The notes under the pieces are model-generated. The model made no database searches. It saw only the letters and a list, made by a program, of their open reading frames with translations, and was not told the DNA's origin. The translations under genes and the position numbers were made by a program. This document shows positions 42,234-48,114 of a stretch of 48,114 nt of DNA, one piece after another. Source of the stretch: Paracoccaceae bacterium (GTDB lineage Bacteria > Pseudomonadota > Alphaproteobacteria > Rhodobacterales > Rhodobacteraceae); the NCBI GenBank assembly GCA_020629115.1, contig JAHDDY010000001.1, positions 76,045 through 124,158 of the forward strand. The letters are read 5' to 3'. Position 1 is the stretch's first letter. Each line of letters opens with the position of its first letter.

Positions 42234-43061
42234 CTAGACGACCAGTTCCCGGCCCAGGAAGGACGCGGCCATGTCGACGGCGTCGAGCGCGTCGCTCGCG
42301 GTGAAGTCCGCGCCGATGTCGCGCAATGCTTCCGGCGCGGCGATGGTGCAATAGCCACCCAGACCCACCACCAGCGCCGGGTTGCGCGATACCGCGCGCG
42401 CCCGGCGGATCGCCTCCGCCGCGGCGGGTGCCTGCGACGCAGACCCGACGCTCAGGCCCAGCACGTCCACATGGTGCCCCGACAGCAGCGCCCACAGCCC
42501 CTCGCCGACCTCAAGATCGACCCCGCCGAGCACGGTCCATCCGTCGATGCGGAAGCATTCCGTCGCCACCGTCAGGCCCAGCGTATGCGACTCGCCCACG
42601 GGGCGGGCGAAGGCGATGCTGCCATGGCGCGCCCCGCCCCGGTCGCGCGCGTTGACGGCGACGAGCTTCTCACAGAGGAAGGTCTGCACGCGGCAGGTGG
42701 CCAGCGTCACGTCCACGAAGCTCGCCTCGTCGTCGCGCCACATCTGGCCGAGATCGTCGAGAACGGGGGTGATGAGGTTGCGCAGGGTCTGCGCGAAGGG
42801 CACCGTGTGCAGCGACAGGTCCGCGACCGCCCCGTCGAACGTCTCGCGGTCGCCCGACAGCATCGCGTCGAGGAACAGGGAGCGCTGCGCGGCATCGAAG
42901 GCGACCGGCTCGTCCGTCCCCCCCTTGCGGTCGACCCGCAGGCGACCGACCACCTCGGAGCGGACGGCCCGAGCGAGGATGGCCTTCGGGTCGAACGAAT
43001 CGGCGCAGTCGGAAGACGATGGCGTATCGGACCAGCCCTCTGTTCCCTGCATCGCGTCCAT
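42234..43061 (-). CDS. ppaA: PpaA/AerR-type cobalamin-binding regulator of photosynthesis genes
   Basis: A 275-residue protein. The middle part (about residues 90-135: ITPVLDDLGQMWRDDEASFV, DVTLATCRVQTFLCEKLV) is the helical cap of B12-binding regulators. It is followed by a Rossmann-like B12-binding domain with the reduced motif GESHTLGL (His159 would be the cobalt ligand, as in AerR), and GLSVGSASQAPAAAEAIRRA, VVGLGGYCTIAAPEALRDIG. PpaA/AerR proteins modulate the repressor PpsR/CrtJ in response to light and cobalamin. Here it is divergent from bchI and shares a 305-bp promoter region with it. The start could be ATG 43061 or 43052; neither has a strong ribosome site. Confidence 0.82.
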   Translation of the reverse strand: MDAMQGTEGWSDTPSSSDCADSFDPKAILARAVRSEVVGRLRVDRKGGTDEPVAFDAAQRSLFLDAMLSGDRETFDGAVADLSLHTVPFAQTLRNLITPVLDDLGQMWRDDEASFVDVTLATCRVQTFLCEKLVAVNARDRGGARHGSIAFARPVGESHTLGLTVATECFRIDGWTVLGGVDLEVGEGLWALLSGHHVDVLGLSVGSASQAPAAAEAIRRARAVSRNPALVVGLGGYCTIAAPEALRDIGADFTASDALDAVDMAASFLGRELVV

Positions 43062-43107
43062 CCCCAAGAAAGGCCCGCCGCGCCCGAAGCGAGCGGATAT
43101 CGGGCCG

Positions 43108-43135
43108 ATAATACATCGAAAGCCGGAATCCACAA
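43108..43135 (-). promoter_or_regulatory. Candidate sigma-70 promoter for ppaA
   Basis: On the minus strand, TTGTGG (43130-43135) and TATTAT (43108-43113) are 16 bp apart. Transcription would begin about 40 bases upstream of the ppaA ATG at 43061. Confidence 0.5.
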
Positions 43136-43138
43136 CAC

Positions 43139-43166
43139 TTGACACATGCGGGTGTCACCATATCCT
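43139..43166 (+). promoter_or_regulatory. Candidate sigma-70 promoter for bchI-bchD-bchO with everted palindrome in the spacer
   Basis: A perfect TTGACA (43139-43144) and TATCCT (43161-43166) are 16 bp apart. The spacer lies inside a perfect everted repeat, TGACAC-N6-GTGTCA (43140-43157). The half-site TGACAC is the same as in the PpsR-type site before crtB, but in the opposite orientation relative to its partner. Confidence 0.5.
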
Positions 43167-43366
43167 GCCGCCCGATGCGAAGGGCCGGATGGCGACACGG
43201 TGTCCGGACGACCCTTCTCCACCTTCGCCGAGAGGACGAGACGGGAAAAGGCGCGGCGACGTCCCGGGAAGGCGGCGCGAATGCGGTTGCAACGGCCCGC
43301 GCCATCGCCCACCCTCCCCCGAAACACTCCCCCCGTGACGCGCACGCGCGAGATCCGCAGGTTTCC

Positions 43367-44389
43367 ATGGCTCCACCCTTCCCGTTCTCTGCCATCGTCG
43401 GACAGACGGAGATGCGCGACGCCCTGCTGATGGCGGCGGTCGAGCCGTCGCTCGGCGGCGTCCTCGTCTTCGGCCATCGCGGCACCGGCAAGTCCACCGC
43501 CGTACGCGCGCTCGCCGGCCTGCTGCCGAAGATCGAGGTGGTGGCCGGGTGCCGGTACAACTGCCACCCCGCGCAGCCGGCGATGAACTGCGACCTGTGC
43601 CGCGCCCCGCGGGGAAAGGGGAGACCGGCCAGGGCGAAGGTGGCGGCCCCGGTGATCGACCTGCCCCTCGGGGCGAGCGAGGACCGGGTGGTCGGGGCGC
43701 TCGATCTAGAAAAGGCGCTCGTGTCGGGGGAAAAGGCGTTCGAGCCGGGCCTGCTGGCGGCGGCGAATCGCGGGTTCCTCTACATCGACGAGGCGAACCT
43801 CCTGGAGGATCATCTGGTCGACCTGCTGCTCGACGTGGCCGCCTCGGGGGTCAACGTCGTGGAGCGCGAGGGGCTGAGCGTGCGCCACGCGGCGCGCTTC
43901 GTCCTCGTCGGCAGCGGCAACCCGGAGGAAGGCGAGCTGCGCCCGCAGCTCCTCGACCGCTTCGGCCTGTCGGTCGAGGTCGCCTCGCCCGATTCGGTGG
44001 CCGACCGGGTGGAGGTCATCCGCCGCCGCGACGCCTACGACCGCGATCCGGAGGGCTTCGCGAAACGGTACAAGGCGCAGGAAGGCAAGATCCGCACGCG
44101 CATCGCCAAGGCGAAGGCGGCGGTCGGCGATCTGCCCATGCCGGACGAGACCCTCGCCACCGCCGCCGAGCTGTGCCTCGCCCTCGGGGTGGACGGGCTG
44201 CGCGGGGAGCTGACGCTGATCCGGGCGGCGCGGGCGCGGGCGGCGCTCGACGGGGACGATGCCGTGACGCGCGCGCACCTGCTGACGGTCGCGCCCTCGG
44301 CCCTGCGCCATCGGCTGCGCCGCGATCCCCTGGACGAGGCCGGTTCCACCGCCCGCATCGACCGCGCCATCGCCGCGCTCGACGCCTGA
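43367..44389 (+). CDS. bchI: Magnesium chelatase ATPase subunit I
   Basis: A 340-residue AAA+ subunit of protoporphyrin IX magnesium chelatase, which inserts Mg in the first committed step of bacteriochlorophyll synthesis. Walker A GHRGTGKS is at residues 36-43 and Walker B FLYIDEANLL near 137-146, with BchI-specific FSAIVGQTEMRDALLMAAVE, CRYNCHPAQP, LPLGASEDRVVGALDLEKAL and GSGNPEEGELRPQLLDRFGL. BchI forms a hexamer that stacks on BchD. The ATG at 43367 gives the family length; no strong ribosome site precedes it. bchD follows after 2 bp. It probably uses the promoter about 200 bp upstream. Confidence 0.96.
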   Translation: MAPPFPFSAIVGQTEMRDALLMAAVEPSLGGVLVFGHRGTGKSTAVRALAGLLPKIEVVAGCRYNCHPAQPAMNCDLCRAPRGKGRPARAKVAAPVIDLPLGASEDRVVGALDLEKALVSGEKAFEPGLLAAANRGFLYIDEANLLEDHLVDLLLDVAASGVNVVEREGLSVRHAARFVLVGSGNPEEGELRPQLLDRFGLSVEVASPDSVADRVEVIRRRDAYDRDPEGFAKRYKAQEGKIRTRIAKAKAAVGDLPMPDETLATAAELCLALGVDGLRGELTLIRAARARAALDGDDAVTRAHLLTVAPSALRHRLRRDPLDEAGSTARIDRAIAALDA

Positions 44390-44391
44390 GC

Positions 44392-46146
44392 ATGGCCGAG
44401 TCCGAGACCGCCTGGCGCGATGCCCTGCTGGCCCTGCGCATTGCGGCGACGGCGCGGCACCGCATCGGCGGCATCCACCTGCGCGCGCGGGCCGGTCCGG
44501 TGCGGGACAGGTGGCTGGCCCTGCTGCACGATGCCATGACGGGCCTCCCGCTCGTGCGCTTCTCGCCCGAGGTGGACGAGGGGCGTCTGCTCGGCGATCT
44601 CGACCTGTCGCGCACCCTCGCCGAGGGCCGGCCCGTCCTGTCCGAAGGGCTGCTGGCCCGGGCGGACGGGGGGGCGGTGGTGCTGGCCATGGCGGAGCGG
44701 GCGGCGCCGACGCTGTGCGGCATTCTCGCGGGCGCGATGGATACCGGCACGGCGCGCTCGCCCCGCATGGCCGCCGCCGGGGCCGCGCCCGCGCGTTTCG
44801 TGCTGGTGGCGCTGGACGAGGGCGCCGAACCGGACGAGACCCTGCCCCCCGCCCTCGCCGACCGCCTCGCCCTGCGCGTCGACCTGAGCGCCGTGTCGTG
44901 GCGCATGGCCGAGGCGAAGACGGCCATCCCCGCCCCCCCGGCGCGCGATCCCATAGCGGTCGGCCTCTCCGACGCGATGCTGACGGCGCTGACCACCGCC
45001 GCGATGCAGGCCGGATGGACCTCCCTGCGCGCGCCGCTGTGGCTCGCCACGGTCGCGCGCCATGCGGCGGCGATGGAGGATGCGGCGGAGGTCGGCCCCG
45101 GTCACGCGGCGACCGCCATCCGCCTCGTCTTCGGCCCCGTCGCGATGGCCGAGGCCGGGGAGGAACCGCAGGACGCATCCGAACCGGACGAGACGCCGCC
45201 CCCTCCCCCCCCGCCCCCCGACGACGCGCCCGACGGCGAGGCTCCCGACCCCGTCGAGCTGGACCCCGAGACCCTGCGCGACATGCTCGTCGCGGCGGAG
45301 GCGATGCGCACGATGACCCTGCCGGTCCTCCTGCCCGCCCAGGGGGCGGCGGGGGCCGGGCGCGGGTCGGGCAAGGCGGGGGCCGAGCGCCGGAAAGCGC
45401 GGCGCGGGCGGCCTATCGGCTACACGGCCCATCCGCCCCATCCCGGCGCACGGCCCGACGTGCTCGCCACCCTGCGCGCCGCCGCCCCGTGGCAGAGGCT
45501 GCGCGGGCGCGCGCCGGGCGACGGGCGGCGCGGCCTCACCATCCGCAAGTCGGACTTCCGATACAAGCGCCTGCGCGACCGCAGCGAGACGACCGTCATC
45601 TTCGCGGTCGACGCGTCCGGCTCCACGGCGCTGGCCCGGTTGGGCGAGGCCAAGGGCGCGGTCGAGCTGCTGCTCGCCGAATGCTACATCCGCCGCGACA
45701 GCGTGGCCGTCATCGCCTTTCGCGGGACGGAGGCCGACGTGCTGCTGGAGCCGACCCGCTCGCTCGTCCGGGCCAAGCGCGCGCTGGGCCGCCTGCCCGG
45801 CGGCGGGCCGACGCCCCTGGCGAGCGCGATGACGGCGGCGCTGGAGCTGAGCGCGCGGGTGCTGCGCGAGGGGGGCACGCCGCTGCTCGTGACGATGACC
45901 GACGGCAACGGCAACATCGCCCTCGACGGCACGGCGGATCGCGCCCGCGCGCGGGAGGATGCGCGGACGCTGGCCCGTCATCTGGCGGTGCAGCCCATGC
46001 GCCGGGTGATGATCGACATCTCCGCCCGCCCGCGCGAGAGCGCCCGTGCCTTCGCCCGGGACCTGCATGCCGACTACGTCGCCCTGCCCCGGGCCGACGC
46101 GGCCTCGGTCTCGTCCCTCGTCTCGACCTACATGCGGGAGGGCTGA
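44392..46146 (+). CDS. bchD: Magnesium chelatase subunit D
   Basis: A 584-residue subunit of Mg chelatase. The N-terminal half is an AAA+ domain without a working Walker A (VRFSPEVDEGRLLGDLDLSR, GRPVLSEGLLARADGGAVVL). A Pro-rich and acidic linker (eight consecutive Pro near residue 268) joins it to a C-terminal integrin I-like domain with the MIDAS motif DASGS at residues 407-411 (FAVDASGSTALARLGEAKGA) and LVTMTDGNGNIALDG. It bridges BchI and the catalytic BchH. It lies 2 bp after bchI and 2 bp before bchO. Confidence 0.95.
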   Translation: MAESETAWRDALLALRIAATARHRIGGIHLRARAGPVRDRWLALLHDAMTGLPLVRFSPEVDEGRLLGDLDLSRTLAEGRPVLSEGLLARADGGAVVLAMAERAAPTLCGILAGAMDTGTARSPRMAAAGAAPARFVLVALDEGAEPDETLPPALADRLALRVDLSAVSWRMAEAKTAIPAPPARDPIAVGLSDAMLTALTTAAMQAGWTSLRAPLWLATVARHAAAMEDAAEVGPGHAATAIRLVFGPVAMAEAGEEPQDASEPDETPPPPPPPPDDAPDGEAPDPVELDPETLRDMLVAAEAMRTMTLPVLLPAQGAAGAGRGSGKAGAERRKARRGRPIGYTAHPPHPGARPDVLATLRAAAPWQRLRGRAPGDGRRGLTIRKSDFRYKRLRDRSETTVIFAVDASGSTALARLGEAKGAVELLLAECYIRRDSVAVIAFRGTEADVLLEPTRSLVRAKRALGRLPGGGPTPLASAMTAALELSARVLREGGTPLLVTMTDGNGNIALDGTADRARAREDARTLARHLAVQPMRRVMIDISARPRESARAFARDLHADYVALPRADAASVSSLVSTYMREG

Positions 46147-46148
46147 GC

Positions 46149-47009
46149 ATGGCCGCGCGGCCCGACTGGGAGCGGGACGGGAAGAACTGGCCCAACCGCG
46201 AGGCGAGCCGCTTCCTGCGCGTGGGCGCGGTGCGCTGGCACGTGCAGGTCGCCGGGCCGGAGGACGCGCCGGTGCTGCTGCTGCTGCACGGGACCGGCGC
46301 GGCGACGCATTCGTTCCGCGATCTCCTGCCCCTCCTCACCCGCACGCACCGCGTGGTCGCGCCCGACCTGCCGGGGCACGGCTTCACCGATGCGCGGGGC
46401 GACGGGGCGCTGTCGCTGCCTGGCATGGCGAAGGCGGTGGGCGAGCTGTGCGCCGCGCTCGATATCCGTCCGGCCCTCGGCGTCGGCCATTCCGCCGGGG
46501 CGGCGGTGCTGCTCCGGATGATGACGGACGGGCATGCGGATTTCGGGCGGATCGTCGGCATCAACGCCGCCCTCGCCCCGATCGAGGGCAACGCCATCCT
46601 CTCGCCCCTGGCGAAGCTCCTGTTCGTCAACCCCTTCGTCCCCCGCCTCTTCGCCCGGCGCGCGGCGTCCGGCGATACCGTGCGCTCGCTGATGGCACGG
46701 ACGAACTCGGCCATCGACGAGGCGGGGATGCGCCATTACGAGACGCTCGCCCGCAACCCCGCCCACGTGGCCGGGGCGCTGGGCATGATGGCGAGCTGGG
46801 ATCTGGCCGCCCTGCGCGGGCGGCTGGGCGCGGTGGCCTGCCCCGTCACCTTCATCGTCGCCGAGGACGATACCATGGTGCCGCCCGCCGCCTCCGAGGG
46901 CGCGGCGGCGCGGATCGCGGATGCGCGCCTCGTCCGCCTGCCCCGCGGCGGCCACCTCCTGCACGAGGTCGACCCGGAAACGGTCGCCCGCCTGATCGGG
47001 GACGGTTGA
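46149..47009 (+). CDS. bchO: Magnesium chelatase-associated alpha/beta hydrolase BchO
   Basis: A 286-residue alpha/beta hydrolase-fold protein encoded next to bchD in most purple phototrophs. LLLLHGTGAATHSFRDLLPL carries the oxyanion loop, VVAPDLPGHGFTDAR is conserved, and VGHSAGAAVLLRM holds the nucleophile Ser. The catalytic Asp is probably in IVAEDDTMVPP and His in GGHLLHEVDPE. BchO assists magnesium chelation in a way still not well understood. It is co-transcribed with bchI and bchD; the next gene, crtB, has its own promoter candidate. Confidence 0.93.
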   Translation: MAARPDWERDGKNWPNREASRFLRVGAVRWHVQVAGPEDAPVLLLLHGTGAATHSFRDLLPLLTRTHRVVAPDLPGHGFTDARGDGALSLPGMAKAVGELCAALDIRPALGVGHSAGAAVLLRMMTDGHADFGRIVGINAALAPIEGNAILSPLAKLLFVNPFVPRLFARRAASGDTVRSLMARTNSAIDEAGMRHYETLARNPAHVAGALGMMASWDLAALRGRLGAVACPVTFIVAEDDTMVPPAASEGAAARIADARLVRLPRGGHLLHEVDPETVARLIGDG

Positions 47010-47022
47010 CGAAAGGTTTTCT

Positions 47023-47055
47023 TTGACGGGAAGATGTGTCAACTTAGTATGACAC
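47023..47055 (+). promoter_or_regulatory. crtB promoter covered by a PpsR/CrtJ-type palindrome
   Basis: TTGACG (47023-47028) and TAGTAT (47045-47050), 16 bp apart, form a sigma-70-like promoter. The sequence TGTCAACTTAGTATGACA (47037-47054) matches the PpsR/CrtJ consensus TGT-N12-ACA exactly and, extended, reads GTGTCA-N8-TGACAC (47036-47055). It covers the -10 element, as expected for a repressor site. Confidence 0.75.
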
Positions 47056-47095
47056 CAGGCGCACCCCTCGCGCCGTCCGCCAAGGAGACGTCCCC

Positions 47096-48114
47096 ATGTC
47101 CTATCGCCCGCGTGTCAGCCCGCTCTCGGCCGAGGATCGACGGCTCTGCGACGAGGCCATCTTCACCGGCTCCAAGTCCTTCGACGCCGCCTCGCGGCTG
47201 CTGCCGAAGGACGTGCGCATCGCCTCCCGCGCGCTCTACGCCTTCTGCCGCGCGACGGACGATCTGGTGGACGAGGCGGGCCTCGGCCGGGCGGGCATCG
47301 CGCAGCTGCGCCACCGGCTCGACGCCATCTACGACGGCGCGGCCCTGCCGCTGCCCTGCGACCGCGCCTTCGCCTCGGTGGCGACGGGCTACGGCCTGCC
47401 CAAGGCGATCCCGGCGGCGATGATCGAGGGGTTCGAATGGGACGAGGACGGGCGCGAATACCGCACCCTCGACGACGTGCTCGACTATTCGGCGCGCGTG
47501 GCCAGCACGGTGGGCGTGATGATGGCGATGATCATGGGCTGCTCCAGCCGTCGCGGCTTCGCCCGCGCCGCCGATCTGGGCCTGGCGATGCAGCTGACCA
47601 ACATCGCCCGCGACATCGGCGAGGATGCGGAGCGCGGGCGCATCTATCTGCCGCTCGACTGGCTGGATGAGACGGGGGTCGCGCCCGAGGCCCTGCTCGG
47701 CGGGACGGCGGACGGGCGGGCGGTCGGGGCGATGACGGCGCGGCTGCTCGGCGTGGCCGACGCCTATTACCGCCGCGCGCTGACCGGCGTCGGCACGCTG
47801 CCGGTCTCCTGCCGGCCCGCGATCAAGAGCGCGGCCTTCATCTACCGCGATATCGGGCGGGAGGTGGCGCTGCACGGCTACAGCCTCACGCGCCGGGCGC
47901 ATACCTCGACGGTGCGCAAGCTGGCCCTCATCGCCCGCGCCGCCGCCATGCCGCTCCAGGCCGTGCCGTGCAGCGACGCCCCGGCGGATGCGGCGACCGC
48001 CTTCCTCGTGGATGCCGCCCACGCGGCGGGCGCGGCCCCGGCGACGGCGGGCGAGCGGGGCGTCGGGCGGATGCTGGAACTGATGATGACCGCCGAGGAG
48101 CGCCGGGTCGTCGC
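47096..48114 (+). CDS. crtB: Phytoene synthase CrtB (3' end cut by window edge)
   Basis: 339 codons are visible and no stop is reached. Phytoene synthase condenses two geranylgeranyl diphosphates, the first carotenoid-specific step. The two Asp-rich Mg-binding motifs are present: ATDDLVDE (Asp55, Asp56, Asp59) and NIARDIGEDAERGRIYLPLD (Asp173, Asp177), plus STVGVMMAMIMG and FIYRDIGREVALHGY. AAGGAG precedes the ATG. The family is about 340-350 residues, so nearly the whole gene is here. crtI, its usual neighbour in Rhodobacter, is not upstream, where bchO lies instead. Confidence 0.95.
   Translation, partial: MSYRPRVSPLSAEDRRLCDEAIFTGSKSFDAASRLLPKDVRIASRALYAFCRATDDLVDEAGLGRAGIAQLRHRLDAIYDGAALPLPCDRAFASVATGYGLPKAIPAAMIEGFEWDEDGREYRTLDDVLDYSARVASTVGVMMAMIMGCSSRRGFARAADLGLAMQLTNIARDIGEDAERGRIYLPLDWLDETGVAPEALLGGTADGRAVGAMTARLLGVADAYYRRALTGVGTLPVSCRPAIKSAAFIYRDIGREVALHGYSLTRRAHTSTVRKLALIARAAAMPLQAVPCSDAPADAATAFLVDAAHAAGAAPATAGERGVGRMLELMMTAEERRVV

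Larger units (their letters stand above)
43062..43366. other. ppaA-bchI divergent control region
   Basis: A 305-bp gene-free stretch. Its left third is AT-richer and carries two back-to-back promoter candidates and an everted palindrome (separate entries). The right part (43170-43366) is GC-rich and would be a long bchI leader of about 190 bases. Plus-strand frames open here show no family similarity, and I see no further sites in it. Confidence 0.5.

Noticed and set aside
43130-43160. Canonical PpsR site (TGT-N12-ACA) at ppaA-bchI
   Set aside because: No exact TGT-N12-ACA is present here on either strand; only the everted TGACAC-N6-GTGTCA is, so it is reported as a variant and not as a known site.
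43139-43366. Longer bchI coding region starting at TTG 43139
   Set aside because: The frame is open, but its first codons are the -35 element, the extra 76 residues have no BchI similarity, and ATG 43367 gives the normal family length.

Overview
The window is about 48 kb of very GC-rich DNA from a photosynthetic alphaproteobacterium, most likely a member of the Rhodobacterales (Rhodobacteraceae/Roseobacter group). Four things point there: part of a Rhodobacter-type gene transfer agent (GTA) cluster, alphaproteobacterial LexA boxes of the form GTTC-N7-GTTC, the order prfA-prmC-DUF4167 and DUF6476-rluD-rpoH, and the start of a photosynthesis gene cluster (ppaA/aerR, bchI, bchD, bchO, crtB). No rRNA, tRNA, IS element or CRISPR array was seen.

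Layout. (1) 1-6.1 kb, minus strand: a GTA head-tail module in RcGTA order, from major capsid (g5) through g6, g7, g8, g9, g10, the g10.1-type chaperone and g11 (tape measure) to g12, which runs off the left edge. Terminase, portal and protease genes are not next to the capsid gene. A LexA box sits just upstream of the capsid ATG. The module is interrupted by a plus-strand ORF (g6/g7) and by two small membrane-protein genes followed by two tandem terminators (g8/g9). (2) 6.2-11.6 kb: a BenE-type transporter, an HpcH/HpaI aldolase, MarC and TauE/SafE membrane proteins, msrA and prmA. A second LexA box lies between convergent genes. (3) 11.6-18.9 kb: a large soluble hybrid histidine kinase, a YmdB-type phosphoesterase, a DUF4167 protein, prmC-prfA and a small secreted Cys-rich protein. 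(4) 19.0-25.7 kb: a tightly overlapped peptide-type ABC transporter operon facing a TauD/TfdA dioxygenase. (5) 25.8-33.8 kb: an M48 peptidase, a GNAT, an acidic disordered protein, a PaaK-like ligase, MAPEG, a PaaI-like thioesterase, a ParA-like ATPase, DUF6476, rluD and rpoH. (6) 33.9-41.2 kb: a minus-strand catabolic locus with a UxaA-family dehydratase, two PhyH-family dioxygenases and a complete TRAP transporter. (7) 41.3-48.1 kb: a degenerate CdsA-like membrane protein, a PpaA/AerR-type cobalamin-binding regulator divergent from bchI-bchD-bchO, then crtB, which runs off the right edge.

How the parts work together. BchI, BchD and BchO serve magnesium chelation, the first committed step to bacteriochlorophyll. 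CrtB makes phytoene. A TGT-N12-ACA site of the PpsR/CrtJ type covers the probable crtB promoter, and related half-sites in the opposite (everted) arrangement lie between ppaA and bchI, so the regulator gene and the chelatase operon may be co-controlled. The GTA module looks SOS-linked through its own LexA box, and its tail genes appear to lie behind an internal termination barrier. The most unusual signals are the two LexA boxes around the split GTA locus, the tandem terminators inside the tail operon, the everted PpsR-like palindrome, and the CdsA homologue that has lost its signature residues.
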